Assembly: GCA_947172415.1 (NCBI GenBank) | Contig: OX359190.1 | Location: 2,418,001 to 2,482,000, forward strand | Length of the DNA stretch: 64,000 nucleotides | Source of the DNA: Chondrosia reniformis | Lineage: Eukaryota; Porifera; Demospongiae; Chondrillida; Chondrillidae | Direction: 5' to 3' | In this document: positions 46,177-58,984 of the stretch, piece after piece | How the letters are laid out: each line of letters starts with the position of its first letter | How positions within the stretch are numbered: position 1 is the first letter of the stretch | Translations under genes and position numbers: made by a program | Notes under the pieces: model-generated | Databases searched by the model: none | What the model was told of the DNA's origin: nothing | What the model saw: the letters and a program-made list of their open reading frames with translations, nothing else

Positions 46177-48121
46177 CCACATGCCACCAGGGCAGCTTTG
46201 AATCACATTTCAAGACTCTAGAGGCTCTTTCATACGTAAACCATGTTCCTGGAGAAGGTAGTCCTTTTCGCCTCAATCATTGTACTCACCAATGCAGGTT
46301 AGGCTGTTGCAGTACAAATATATACATGATGTATTGTATTATATATATATATATACCTAACATACATAATTCGACCCGGAAGTCTTCGTCAGACTGATTA
46401 CCATATATATACCTAATAACATGTCAAGGATTCACAGAAGATCCAAGATAAACAGGATCACTGATGAAGGGTGGAATTCCCAGAAACGGCTGTCTGACCC
46501 AGTGGAGAAGAAGATGAAAGAAGGGAAAAGAAGGAAGATGACCCATTGGAGAAGAAGATAAAAGAAGGAAGAAAAGACTCCTGTATCTTCATCCAAAGTT
46601 CTCTTCAGGTTTAGTTCACCTATAGGCTCTTTTACAGAATAGGCATAATAGCATGTAGGAAAATGGTATCTTAGATTTTTCATGTATCTGAAGGAGTTCA
46701 ATGGAAAATGTTTTAAAATAAACCCTTCAACTACAATTTATACAAAAGCTGCACACACATGTAAAGCTTATAAGTGATTCACCCATATGTACTTATACAT
46801 ACCCCCTGTATGTATATCCCTTTCATTAGGTCCTGTTAAACTAGACCTTCCAGTGAAGTATGAATTTGGAAAAAATCCAAAGATTTTGGATGACAAGGAC
46901 CCGGAGTGGATCATGCCAGATGAGTATATGGTGGTTCTTGACCCGAACACCAACAGTAAGTTAATATCAAGTTTCTGTATATTAAATTGCTGATATTATT
47001 TTTATTATTGCTTGATTTGAGTGCACTGTGTGTAGTTGCACACTAGGGATGTATCGTGTCCCATGTAACTTGTAGTTATATACTTATATATGTACGTAAG
47101 TGTTCTTGTATATATAATGTATAATGTATCTGTAGCTAATGACCACATCCAAGGAATGGAGGACTTCTTTGCAATCGAGTGCAATCTAACTGGGGCACAA
47201 TGTGCTAAAGTCATTGGGAAACCAATTGAAATTGGAAAATTCAAATGTTATCAATTGAGGACCCAGGAAAAGTAATATATTTCTAGTTATCTGCCATTAT
47301 TTGGTCAACAATATATAATGTCTTTAAATGCAGGGACTGGCTGGAGTATCTTGCACAAAAGGATGATGTATTGTACATTGAACCCAACGTTGTAAGAGAA
47401 TAATAATTAATATGCCATGCATATGTACATAATATATTTGTATGTACAGGTTAATTCACCTATATATGGCATTTAGATAAGTGTACACAAATGACTGCAA
47501 ACACTCGAATGCAAATGAAAATCCTATCGTTGTTGATTTATGAAGTGTTAATTGATAATACATTGCCATGTCCTACTTAGAGAGTACTGCCGTACTCTTT
47601 AATACATATATAGCCACTAAATTCATTCTGCATGTAGAAATTCATTCATATGACGAAACTATGGTAAAACCCTTAAAATCCTAAATAGCAGCTATTCAGA
47701 ATTTGCAGCTGTTTCTTGTACAAGTGTATACAGTTTTATATTGGAAGGGTACAAATACACTTGTACAAGAAATAGCTGAAAATCTGAATAGCTTTTATGT
47801 AAGATTTAAGGGTTTATACCAAAATTAATTGTGTTTTGTATTCTTTCAATTAATTAGCTTGGAACTTCTGATGATTTATACACTTCAAAAGTTGAGCCAG
47901 ATCCAAATCCACTTACATGTGAAACATATTCCATTGATAGTTGGGTAAGATGATTGTATATATGCTAATAATCCTCGTCTGTGCCTCCTCCAACAAAAGT
48001 CACTAAAATTAGTATCCATCAAAATTAGTATTCTTACAAGGTAGTTTGATCTTCCCAGCCTCTTGTGGAACTGTCCAAATGTAATGAGATTATTAGTTTG
48101 CATGATGTAAAAATAATTATA

Positions 48122-48218
<97 letters not shown>

Positions 48219-51200
48219 GTGCCCATGCATACAACAGATGTATAAAATGCAAACCAAAAAAAAGGTGGTTAAGGTGGTTATATACTGTATGGCCAGATGT
48301 ATAAGTGGGGGAATTCATTTTGGTAGATTGGTGGTTTTGAGAGCAATCCACCAATATCTCAACCACCAAATTACACCAAACAACTGTCTTGTCAGTAAAA
48401 TCCTTCAAATACCATAATTTGAGCAATCCACATATTCATACGGTATATATAAATAATTTATGCAATTAAATACATGTGTATTTCATATTTTTTATTTTTT
48501 TTATATATATTCTGGGGTGATAATCAATATATGCATAAATAATATACAGTGTATAATACGTTTGTAATATGTTTACTTGAAGGCCACAACGAGAATCAAT
48601 AAAGTCTTGAGACCCCCATTTGACACTGAAGAGGTTGAGATGGAATTTATTCACAAGTATACAGGTGATGGTGTGAGGGTATACATTATGGACAGGTAAT
48701 TTATATTATACATATGCATTGGATTATGTACAATATGTATAATTTATGAATTCTTCATTATCAGCTTGGCCTGATAAAGAGAATCACCACTAATTATTAG
48801 TGAATGAAGATTAATTATATTAGCTTGTAGTTAGTTTAAGAGCATGAGGGAGGCATAATTGCTGTGGCAATTGTTTCTCAGTGGCAGAGCACTGGTGGTC
48901 ATAACCAGCTGTGTCTTGGATTTGATTCCCAGCAATTTCTTCTTTTGTGTTTTTCCCTCTTCATGACGTTTGACTGATTATAATTACTTGTGGTTTGATT
49001 ATCACTTCCATTATTCATGAACACTGGCATCCAACACTACATACTTGTGAATAGGATAATTGCATGTGCGTAGGTAGACCCTTGAAGAACCATGAGAATG
49101 TCACAGCAGTTATCTGTGATCCTTAAATGATTTTTTGCTTAATTTTGATGATGATTTTTTGTCATGGGAGGAAAAGTTACTATATGATTGCCATTTTATA
49201 TAACTTTGGTCTTTCAACCAAAATACCGTATGGATACAAATTTTCACAGGACCTACTGTATATTTCGCGAATGCCCCTCAAGTGGAGATTTTAGCTTTTT
49301 TTTCGTGAAACCCCAAGTGGCTCAATAGCATGCACGATTACGGAAATCAACAGAATGGCCTAGGTATGGGGAAATTTTCGCATTTTTATTTTCACAAACC
49401 CATGCTGATTTGTGAAAATCACGAAATTTATGTCCCGTGAAAATTTGCATGCATACAGTAATTGGTTAGTCAGGTGTATATATTATAGTAATTTCATGCT
49501 GTGATCACCATTATATATTCACATACAACCTACGTATATATGGACCTAGTATATATGTATGTATATATGGACCTATATATATGCATACATACATGTCTAT
49601 ACATACATGTATGTATAGACATTCTGTAATCAATTCTCCCCATTTGTATGAATATACAGTACATGAATATTTATATGCATAACCTGCACAGTACTTGTTT
49701 ATAAATATTTAGCGGCATCCAACCTGATCATGAACAGTTTACTGCTGGGCAAGTGGAGTGTGTAAGTCATATTCTAATAATCATTTAATGAAGTGTATTA
49801 TACATGAACAATCTAATTTATATACCATTTTCCTACATGCTATGCCTACTTTGTAAAAAAGCCTATAGGTGAATTATACCTGGAGAGAGCTTTAGATAAA
49901 GATACAGGAGTCTTTTCTTTCTTCTTTTCCTCTCTTTCATCTTCTTCTCCACTGGGCCAGACAGCTGTTTCTGGTGCAATAAGACAGTTTCTGGGAATTC
50001 CCCCGTCATCAGTGACCCTTGGTATTTATGAGTATTATGTATACATATACATGAACAGTTTGCTGCTGGGCAAGTGGAGTGTGTAAGCCATATTCTAATA
50101 ATCATTTAATGAAGTGTATTATACATGAACAATCTAATTTATATACCATTTTCCTACATGCTATGCCTACTCTGTAAAAAAGCCTATAGGTGAATTATAC
50201 CTGGAGAGAGCTTTAGATAAAGATACAGGAGTCTTTTCTTTCTTCTTTTCCTCTCTTTCATCTTCTTCTCCACTGGGCCAGACAGCTGTTTCTGGTGCAA
50301 TAAGACAGTTTCTGGGAATTCCCCCGTCATCAGTGACCCTTGGTATTTATGAGTATTATGTATACATATACATGAACAGTTTGCTGCTGGGCAAGTGGAG
50401 TGTGTAAGCCATATTTTAATAATCATTTAATGAAGTGTATTATACATGTTATGCAATAAGACAGTTTCTGGGAATTCCCCATCATCAGTGACCCTTGGTA
50501 TTTATGAGTATAATGTATACATATACATGTAGGGATATGATTTTGCTCACAACAGCCACAATTGTAGTGATGCTCTGCTTAGGCTTCATGGAACTATAGT
50601 GGCCGGTGTTATTGGATCAACTTTATATGGAATGGCTCGTGGTGCCAAACTAGTAATCCTAAGAATTACAAACGAGTCTGACAGTAGTGACGCCAGTAAA
50701 ATGGCAAGAGCTCTGGAGTGGGTTGCAAATGATCCCAAAAGAGTAGGAAAGCCAGCAATTATAAAGTATATTAGTGTGCGACATAATAATATTATGTATA
50801 TAGTATATACACAGTACATATTCTATGCACAATATACGTGCATACGAATAACCTGCTATAGCTGCTGAAACAATTATGTAACCACTGACAACTTTATAGA
50901 TTGTCAAATGGGCAAGTAATTAAAGTGCTTATATATATTAATATTATTGTTCACTGCATGATATATACATATATATGATATATTACTTTATTTTTGGGAT
51001 TCCATGTACTTATATAACTGTACTTATATTAAATTAAAATAATATTAATATAATATTAATTAATAATTATATTATTATAATTAAATTAATGTAGTTTGTC
51101 TGCAAGTCTAAAGTACTACTCTAGAGCTTTTAATGATGCAGTAAATAACTTCTTGGCAACCTTTGACATCCAAATTGTGAACTCTGTGGGAAACACTAAC

Positions 51201-51507
51201 ACTGATGCCTGCAGATATTCTCCGAGCAGTGCTACTGGAGGAAATACTATTCGAGTGGCAGCATCTACGATAGAAGATAGGATTTGGCCAAAATCGTGTT
51301 ATGGATCGTGTGTTGATATTCTTGCACCTGTGAGTATATATATATAGTAACATTAGCATCTCAGTGACATAATGAATGATCTCTATAATACGTGTGGATA
51401 TGACATAATTCATTTGAGCTCCAAAACCTGCATTTTATATACACTTTGGATTTTCATGTAATTCAAACCCTTATATGATATGTGTAGTAATACATATATA
51501 TAATAAT

Positions 51508-51543
<36 letters not shown>

Positions 51544-53177
51544 AATAATAATAATAATAATATAATAATAATAAATTAGTAAAACGGGAAATATACTAAC
51601 ACCAGAAATCAAAATATAACCTTAACATAAAATTTAAATTTTACAATGAATGAATAATAATGATAATAATAATAGTATTGTTATAGCTGCAACAACAGCA
51701 ACAAGAAAGTCCAAGTCAAGAGGTGGGCCCAAGGGAGCCCAACACTGAGATGGCATTCCCAGTCTGGATGGCCACAGAGAGCCTCTGCAATAGAAATACA
51801 AGAGACTGAGGCTCTCCTGTGGTCGTCTTCAAACGATGGCCAAGAACCCTCCAATCAATATCCATTTTAAGTTACTCTAACTCTAGGTGTGACTGAAAAG
51901 AAAACAAATTTTATTGTATCAATATAATAATAATAATAATAATGATAATAGTGTGGTTTATCTACATTGTTACTGTATATATATATATATATATATATAT
52001 GTAAGGGCTAATAATATACATATACATATACATATACATAGACATAGACAAGTTTCCTGATTTATTGAGACTCAGCAAGAATTGTATTTAAAACAAAATC
52101 GAACATTTTTTGTTTTAAATACAATTTGTTGCTGAGTCTCAATAAATTATGAACACAACAAAACCCCTTATCACTTCATATATACATCTGATTTACAGGG
52201 TGAGAATGTTCCTTGTATTGGACCTAAAGGCTCAGGGCACGCGTACATTACATCTGGTACATCTATATCTACTCCAATGGTGACATCTGCTTGTGCTTTG
52301 GCTATGGAAGAAAATGGCAATATGGGCTACCATCAGTTGAAAACCTATATGCTGTCTGGGTAAGGTGATTAGTGAACGCATATATGTACATGACTTTGTA
52401 TATATATAAATTCTACTATAGAGATTTTACTTCTATGACATTGTGTGTTTGTATAATTTAAGCACATGCATATGTACACTTACATATATATATGCTTGAT
52501 AATTATTTTAAGCACATGCACTTATACATATACATACGTATATGCTTGCATTATTTCTGTACTTATATGCACAATACAGTCCTATCTAATGAAGAGTAAG
52601 TTTTTGGGGCTAGCTGGAATAACCACACAATGTTGAGTTGACCTAATCACAGCTATAATCAGTGAAAAATTAAATTTTCAGAAAATTTCAATTCCGAAAG
52701 TATGGCACTATATATTTATATCCTCTTTTTATAGTTTAACCACCTACTATCATATTACTACCATCAATCCTCTTACTATTTTATTTGTACACTGAAGACT
52801 CAAATCATATGATCTCAACTGACATTCGTTTGATTAGGAAGTTTCTTCAAATATTCAGTTAAGAAACATCATTGGATCAAACACTCTAAAATTTGTTCAC
52901 TGACATACGTATATACCTCTTATATATAGCAGACATGTTACAATTGGCCTCAACCAAATGAACACCTCATAGTTTTTATAAATTTGTATACTATAGCTCA
53001 GAAATTTGAAATGTGCATGTTTATATATATATATATCTTATTTTTGGGGTATGTACATTTATATTATCAAATCATGTTACTCAATTCTTCAGTGCAACTC
53101 AAGGAGTGATTTCTGGCCTAAATCCAGTTAGAAAGAGGCTAACACCAAACAGACTACTACGTGCTGCATGCATATAA
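46177..53177 (+). CDS. Subtilisin-like serine protease (S8A, proteinase K/PCSK9-like) with I9 prodomain
   Basis: Exons: 46177(?)-46257, 46830-46955, 47136-47271, 47334-47391, 47858-47944, 48583-48695, 49713-49761, 50533-50765, 51095-51329, 52199-52359, 53093-53177. From 46830 on, every GT-AG junction is phase-consistent (1283 nt to TAA). The first listed exon is open only back to about 46164 and needs an upstream signal-peptide exon I could not find. The prodomain includes DEYMVVLDP and ends YIEPNV. The catalytic triad is Asp in VYIMDSGI, His in LHGTIVAG, Ser in GTSISTPM; the oxyanion Asn is in VNSVGNTN. The usual HGTHVAG reads HGTIVAG, keeping the catalytic His. INLSAS-type strand spans the 50765/51095 junction. 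Probably a secreted, self-processed protease; substrate unknown. Confidence 0.88.
47664..47818. repeat. Fold-back in a protease intron
   Basis: AAACCCTTAAAATC ... TTTCTTGTACAAGTGTA is inverted as ACACTTGTACAAGAAATAGC ... GATTTAAGGGTTT. Confidence 0.7.
48123..48218. repeat. (ATT)n microsatellite, about 31 units
   Basis: Uninterrupted TTA/ATT run of about 95 bp in an intron of the protease; a poly-Ile or poly-Tyr frame here is an artefact. Confidence 0.97.
48848..49005 (+). mobile_element. tRNA-derived SINE, copy 2
   Basis: Decayed A box (TTTCTCAGTGGCAGAGC), CTGGTGGTCATAACCAG stem-loop, B-box-like GGATTTGATTCCC, then the body CTTCTTTTGTGTTTTTCCCT ... TTGTGGTTTGATTATCAC. Opposite orientation to the copy at 8040-8201. 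In a protease intron. Confidence 0.75.
49224..49460. mobile_element. MITE, TIR TACCGTATGxATACAAATTT, copy 1
   Basis: TACCGTATGGATACAAATTT and AAATTTGCATGCATACAGTA are inverted ends. The interior shares CATTCTGTTGATTTCC (inverted) and the CCCCTCAAGTGG motif with 55873-56427. Confidence 0.75.
49730..50530 (+). repeat. 321 bp tandem duplication spanning an exon end and its intron
   Basis: Units start at 49730, 50051 and 50372 (third shortened). Each begins inside the protease exon 49713-49761 at ATGAACAGTTT and includes the exon end GGGCAAGTGGAGTGT, the donor GTAAG(T/C), a repeat-A copy and intron up to TACATATACATG. The true next exon starts just after the third unit (TAG at 50530-50532). The breakpoint shares CATG microhomology. 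Confidence 0.92.
51509..51562. repeat. (AAC)n/(AAT)n microsatellite
   Basis: Runs of AAC then AAT within a protease intron; a further AAT run lies near 51655-51675. Confidence 0.9.
52061..52147. repeat. Fold-back, about 37 bp arms
   Basis: TTTATTGAGACTCAGCAA ... TTTAAAACAAA is inverted as TTTGTTTTAAA ... TTGCTGAGTCTCAATAAA. It is followed by GAACACAACAAAACCCCTTA, as in the fold-backs at 5146 and 22651. Confidence 0.85.
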
Positions 53178-53946
53178 CCACTTTTCAAAATGGATACGGA
53201 CTCTCACCTGGCTTTGAACTTGGCAATTTGTTTAACCCTTTTGACTTACTTATTTTAACAGTTTAGCTTTTGTATTCCTCATATAAATGAAGCTAATAGG
53301 CCTATACTACATGGCTGATTAATATTAATATGGCTTGTTTTAGATGGCCACAATAAATTATAATCAAGTACAAGGCCGTCAGACCAGGTCAGGCTTTCGG
53401 GCCATGGCCTGACCACTTTTCGTCCTGGGTAGTCCTTGAGAAACGTCCAAAAATGGGGTAAAACAGATCTTCTACCCCCCATGGACTGAACAACCTCCGC
53501 GATAGTAGTATGAGTGATTGGAGCTGAGTTTCTTAGCGTTGAAAGCAGTAAGAGCCTCAATTACTTTGGTGGCGCGAAGAGTAGCTTGTAACACATTCTG
53601 ATGTAGAATTTGAAAACTAGGTGACACTTGCGATGGCAAGTCCATAAATTTCATGCAATATACTTGTGTTATACAATATGTAGAGTCTGTACCTGTGAGT
53701 GTTGACATAATGGTTAATCCTCATATATATACAGTAATTATGGGTCGGTTGTCCAGACTGGATATTGCAATCAGTAATCGGTTAACAACTCATGACTATA
53801 TACTGTCTAGACAACCAACCCAAAAAAGTCCTGTAATACATACTCTGATAATATATGTAATGTATTCAAAGATGAACTGCAATTAAATATACTAATATAT
53901 ACGTACTGAAAATCATTTTGTTCCACAACTTCAGCAAAATAAGACT
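53178..53946. other. GC-richer unassigned stretch downstream of the protease
   Basis: 53340-53600 has more CpG than its surroundings and minus-strand open frames (53708-53472 and 53560-53279) in different frames. No domain is recognised and no clean splice pair was found; it may be a decayed element. A short fold-back (GGGTCGGTTGTCCAGACTGG / TCTAGACAACCAACCC) spans about 53743-53822. Confidence 0.4.
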
Positions 53947-54091
53947 TTGGGTGTGTCAAGGAGAGAAGGGGAGGGTGTGTCAAGGAGAGAAGGGGAGGGT
54001 GTGTCAAGGAGAGAAGGGGAGGGCGTGTCAAGGAGAGAAGGGGAGGGTGTGTCAAGGAGAGAAGGGGAGGGTGTGTCAAGGAGAGAAGGGG
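53947..54091. repeat. 24 bp minisatellite, 6 copies
   Basis: Unit GTGTGTCAAGGAGAGAAGGG plus GAGG; frames on both strands have an 8-residue period. Confidence 0.92.
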
Positions 54092-54310
54092 TGGGACACA
54101 GCTGGAGATGCTAGCAGTATTTTTGTGATCCAAATTTAAGGGGCGAGTAATGAATAATTATTGTAGAATTATATATGGAACCTCACTATTAAGAACTATG
54201 TTAAGAGTTGTGACCACTGGGGCCAGGTCAAAGTGGTCTGAATAATTAGGTGGTCAAATAAAATTATTGAGTACAGTATATAGATTAAAGGGGAGTTTCT
54301 CTCGAGATCT

Positions 54311-54527
54311 ACCGTAACACGGGAAATTTTCGTGTGATAAATTTTCGTGTTGAAATGTTTTCGTGGTCTAAACCAACCGCACTTCATTCGCACGAAATGA
54401 GTGAAAATTTCGTGCGAGGAATTTTCGTGGTTTTGGGCCAACCATGAAAATATTAGTCTCGCGTACCCAGACCGCTATTTCGCCTCCATATTTTATTGTT
54501 GATGACGTCACACGGTCGGCGCGACTA
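54311..54527. mobile_element. Partial TACCGTAA MITE joined to a TAGTCTCGC MITE
   Basis: 54311-54450 is a one-ended copy of the TACCGTA/ACGGGAAATTTTCGTG family. 54453-54527 starts TAGTCTCGCGTACCCAGACC and ends GCGCGACTAA like the element at 31210-31314. Confidence 0.6.
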
Positions 54528-54880
54528 ACACCGTATTAGGAGCGGTATTTAATTACACCAGTGACATCATACAAAAATGGCCGTAATTCTAAGAGAATCG
54601 ATGTTAACTAACTGGCTTATAGACACTGGTGTCACCTATAAAGATCGGAATTCAGAATAGGGAGGTGGCCAAATTAATGTAAGAATACTTTCTGCTTACT
54701 GTGATGATCGTTAAGCGAGATTCCACTGTATATGTTTGGTAGACTAAAAGTGGGTGGATAAGGCCCGAGAGGTACTTAAACGTGATGCTGATGGTCCCCA
54801 TGGTGACCAAGGAGATATTGTAAAAGACTCGATCATATGATTACACTATATACATTGATATTTTACTATGGTATTATTAG

Positions 54881-54941
54881 GTTGGAAGTCAATGTTCAAG
54901 GTCTGAGTGGATTTACAGGTCTCAAGCTCATGGGTGCTCCA
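54881..54941 (+). CDS. Isolated exon-like segment, unassigned
   Basis: 61 nt between acceptor TATTATTAG and donor GTAAGT, open in two frames; one reads LEVNVQGLSGFTGLKLMGAP. Its phase would fit joining after the protease exon ending 52359, so it could be an alternative last-but-one exon, or part of another gene. No partner exon was found downstream. Confidence 0.3.
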
Positions 54942-55872
54942 GTAAGTGAATTGTCATCACTTGTATACGTTACCCCAATCTGATCATACCTTAGCACAAG
55001 GCATATACTCCATGCCATGGCATTTGAAAATGGAAATTGTTTTTGGCATGTATCTCTCACCATATCTTATTTTACAAACTTTAATCCATATTAATTGTCC
55101 AAAAATAATTCATTTTCATTAGATGAACTATAATCTTTATGTATATAAGGTCCCCTATTCATACCAGCATTTTGCTGATGGGGCTGTACCTTCAAACAAT
55201 TCAATTCACATTTGGTTCATATTCTAGTTTTAAATATATGAGTAATGCTACAACTCTATCAAATGGACAAATATGAAGCAAACGCTTGCTTCACAGAAAT
55301 CTATAAGGCATGCATAGGTTTTATGGCCCTTTACAGCCCGATCGTTTCAAGGACTCATGATGAAATGTGCTATAATAATCCTCGATCGCTATATACATTC
55401 CCATTTGTATTCATTTATATATTTGGTGTATTTACACATTACTATATATCGTCTTCGACGTGTGTACATATATGCTTCTTGATCTCTCGTTCAATAATCA
55501 CATACATATAGCACTCGCATATAGTACAGTCATACAGGACGCAGAAACGTCCGTGTATACGTATTAGTTATATGTGGTATGAGTGATATATGATCCGTCG
55601 CTTCTTATCGTTATTTTGGCGGGACTTTCAGGATGGCTCACTTAGCATCTGGTTGGTTTTGCTGAAACAGGATTTAAGAAGCCGATGCAGTATATAGCTT
55701 CTTAAATCCTGTTATATCACGGTTATGAAATTTAAACACAGGCGGTTGCCCCGGCAACGGAGTATATAGTGATATATAGTGTGATGCGTATATCATGGTG
55801 CTCTGAGGAAGCAAACTTCATGCAATACTGTTGGCAATATTAACAGAATCATCTTTTTGTTACTATAGTAGC
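54942..55872. other. Intergenic, repeat fragments
   Basis: 55240-55500 has an open plus-strand frame with CTCATGATGAAATGTG that looks like an interspersed repeat tail rather than a gene. 55660-55715 is a hairpin (AACAGGATTTAAGAAGC / GCTTCTTAAATCCTGTT). 55745-55770 (GGTTGCCCCGGCAACGG) resembles 18640-18660 inverted. Confidence 0.4.
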
Positions 55873-56427
55873 TACTGTATGCATACAAATTTTTGCAGGA
55901 TGTAAATTTTGCATGAATCAGCATGGGTTCGTGAAAATAAAAACACAAAATGTCCCCATACCTAGGCCATTCTGTTGATTTCCGGAATCGTGCACACTAT
56001 TGAGTCACTTTACCGTAGAAACATGAAGCAAATGCAGGATATGGTACGCGGAACGTGGCCAACAGTTAGACCATTTTTCTTGACTGCCACCGCGTCAGGA
56101 TTTCCATGTTCCTAGCTTCCCGTTCGCACTGCAGAACTGCTCCTACTGAAGCCGACCAGACATCCTTATATCCGTGATACCTACGAATGCAGCTATGTAG
56201 ATAAATGAAGACATATCTAGAGCCCGTCGGCAATGTTCCTCCAAAGTGTCTGTAGCGAGATCATTTGGTACGCATTTGAGTTCTCCAGCTGCTGATGTTG
56301 ATACCACGTGCACAAAGAGTCAATCTTCAGGCACACTCGGGCCTTCGCAAAAAAGAAATCGCTAAAATCCCCACTTGAGGGGCATTTGCGAAATATACAT
56401 CCCGCGAAAATTTGTACGCATACGGTA
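55873..56427. mobile_element. MITE-like element, TIR TACxGTATGCATACAAATTT, copy 2, larger
   Basis: Left TACTGTATGCATACAAATTT and right AAATTTGTACGCATACGGTA are inverted. Outer parts match 49224-49460; the middle, about 56020-56330, is GC-richer and unique to this copy, with no recognised protein. Confidence 0.65.
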
Positions 56428-57645
56428 ATATTTATTGACTCTCAGCTGAGTGTATCAAAAAGGTGCACATTGTCGATGAACCCTCTTGACCCCACCCATT
56501 GTTATTGTGTGGGCGTGGCATGCATGGTGATGCAACATCTGTTGATGAGGTCATGCTGTTTTGCCTTTTGTTTTGTACTTCCATGGGAGGTCTATACAGT
56601 CGGCATTACTAAAACATGGAATAATGGAATAACGGTGAAACAATGGAATAGTGAAGTAGTTAAGTCGTCGTAAAATAAAATGGCCAAAGCAGAAAGATTA
56701 CTTAACGTCTGCCAGGCCACTTGTGCGTGATTACACACTGATTACATTGCAATTAATTATACATTGCAGTTTGTTTGAACTGTCTCTGGTATCATTAGGT
56801 AACAATACTAATACTAATCTTATTCATTTAGATGGTCAAACAAGTGTACTGAAGAGCTAGGATATTGTCATTTGTCTGCAGTACCTCCTCTTTTCTAGTG
56901 CGCAATGGTTCAATTATGTGCAGTAGTGTTTGGTGTTCTGGACGCAGCTGTGAGGAAGGGAATGTCAGTGTTCAGGTGGAGGTTGGCATTGTGGGGCATA
57001 CAGGATGTTGTTCAGAGCAAACCAAACCAAAATTTATTCCATCAGGCCTCTTGCCTATCAGAGTAATAAACATCTGAAGGCTACAGGGGAGAAGGGACCT
57101 TTACAGAAGCCAGTGCACGAGAAGAATAGTTGTTGCCATGGGACAAGGCATCAGAAAAGTTAAGAAGAGGGGAGCTCTGAAGTGAAGGTGGAATGATTTG
57201 TTGAACCAGGTTTCAGCAGGCAGCAGCGAAGCGAGAAAGGCAGAGGGTACCAGCTGCACTGCACTCCTGATAAAAAGACCACTAAACCTCACAGGAAGTG
57301 TAGCCTGCATTCAGCCTTGACAAAATGAATCTTGACAATATAAAAATTATAACCCTATCGTAATTCACAAGCCTTGGTGAAAGAAAGCAAGGAGAAGTTC
57401 TCAGGCTATGCAACGGCTTGGGTATAGCGACAGAGAACTGCAGGAAGACAAGTATTTCAAGTGGCGCCCCCAAACTCCAACTACTTGCTGGTTATTAGAT
57501 GTCCGGCTCACTGATTCCGGTCATTACTTGAATGCCATCAATTTCAAGGCCATATCTTGTAGAAAACATTTTTGCACAGGCTTATATCGCATAGTATTAG
57601 TAAAGGTGGTTTCTAAATCCTATTCATCCTTGATTCAGTGTTTGA
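56428..57645. other. Unassigned; may hold the 3' remains of the YR retroelement
   Basis: A minus-strand frame in 57400-57540 reads like the end of a tyrosine recombinase (VVGVWGRHLKYLS, compare LGRWxSxxYxxYI), followed by stops. 56865-57077 has a plus-strand open frame without recognisable domain. Confidence 0.3.
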
Positions 57646-58974
57646 CCATAGATAGAGGAAAGACAGGGATTGGAAACGCGTACAGATCACGTGACATACT
57701 CCTATCTTAATGTACACGTTGTCGCAGAGGCGTGAATTCCATCCGTGTCTCGGCCAAAAAATGGCCGCATATAACCACGTGCAATACAAGCATGCATACA
57801 ACATGTCCTTTGTTAACGCTACTGGCACGTTGTGCACATGGCACATTAGAGGGTACACTATACATTGGATACACGTTTGTCAGCCATGAGACAGAAGTAA
57901 ATTTGCCGATGTTACGTGCGAAAAGCGGCTGTGCAGCGGCTTCAACAGCCTTTGTGTTCCTCTCCTGGCGACTGTAGAAGTAAGTCAAAGCATTTTCTTG
58001 GCTGGGCCAACTACTGGCACGCATGACAGTGGAACCAGACGATCACCGTCGTTGTAGGTCTCTGCGTTTGGCGGGATTTGCCGATTGCGCCGTTTTTATA
58101 TACCGCATCTTTGTGTTCCTTTAAGTAGACTAGCGAAAGCAGTACAGCGGTTGTTTCTGTACTGATACTGAAAGGATTGAACTAGGATTGGAACAGCCTA
58201 GATCTCATGCAAACTTGTGCCCAAGTTTGTGTGGTGTGAAAGTTTATAATTGTGGTAGCTAGGTAGCTATTTATAATAATTACTGATTACGTATATGACG
58301 AGGATATGATCATAGATAGAGGAAATGTTCTTTCCTCTATCTATGATGTGATGTAGAGGAAGCTAGTCTGACCTACAGCCTACAGGGATGAATTCAGAGG
58401 ACATTGTCCAGGCAAGATCATCTCGAACAATTTTTGACTGACGGACTGCTGCAGCAGCTGGTCACCTGCTTCAATCCTAATCTCCGCAAGGAAACTATCC
58501 CACGATCCTGGCAGTTTCGATAGCCTTACTTGGTGAAAGATACGCCATACTGCCCCTCGTTCTGCTGTTGAAGAGCGGTAGGTTACAGAAGTATGAAGAA
58601 TGCTTCTAAGGACGGTGGTTAGCTCAGAGGAGAAGGCATCAAAAGCTGTTATTTCAGCTTCGCCCTTTACTATCCTCTCCAGGATGCTTTTGCCGAGCTC
58701 TTTGAGGCTATCTATTCTAGAAGAGGTCATCTGCAATTCCTTGTCTTCCAGAACAGCACAAAGAGCACACCTCACCAATCCGCTTGCCATGTGTTGCGAT
58801 CTCTTCGACGACACTTCAACACATCATGGACACATTGAAACAGCGCTATACGTACTTACGTGTCTACATACACTCACCACAGGAATGCAATTATACATAT
58901 TACGCAACGCGAGACACGGATATATCGCGTGAGCTGCGGGCGTTTCCAATCCCTGTCTTTCCTCTATCTATGGT
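57645..58974. mobile_element. DNA transposon with perfect 35 bp inverted termini
   Basis: 57645-57679 (ACCATAGATAGAGGAAAGAC plus AGGGATTGGAAACGC) is exactly inverted at 58940-58974; similarity continues inward with mismatches. TTG flanks both ends, a possible 3 bp target duplication. A central palindrome at 58309-58347 repeats the terminal core ATCATAGATAGAGGAAA twice in inverted order, so the element may be two units joined end to end. It contains the ORF at 58380-58814 and a minus-strand open frame at 57707-58024. Confidence 0.8.
58380..58814 (-). CDS. ORF inside the 57.6-59.0 kb transposon, unknown function
   Basis: 144 residues, ATG at 58814 and stop at 58380. The composition is even and helical, with a Cys-rich start (VRCALCAVLED) and blocks such as LGKSILERIV, TVLRSILHTSVT, VRLSKLPGSWDSF and SVSQKLFEMILP. 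It resembles N-terminal parts of proteins encoded by invertebrate repetitive elements, but I cannot name a family. It is probably truncated, since the stop falls just before the central palindrome of the element. Confidence 0.5.
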   Translation of the reverse strand: MSSKRSQHMASGLVRCALCAVLEDKELQMTSSRIDSLKELGKSILERIVKGEAEITAFDAFSSELTTVLRSILHTSVTYRSSTAERGAVWRIFHQVRLSKLPGSWDSFLAEIRIEAGDQLLQQSVSQKLFEMILPGQCPLNSSL

Positions 58975-58984
58975 TTGCCGCAAA

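Noticed and set aside
47885-48304. ORFs with poly-Ile and poly-Tyr runs
   Set aside because: Translation of the (ATT)n microsatellite.
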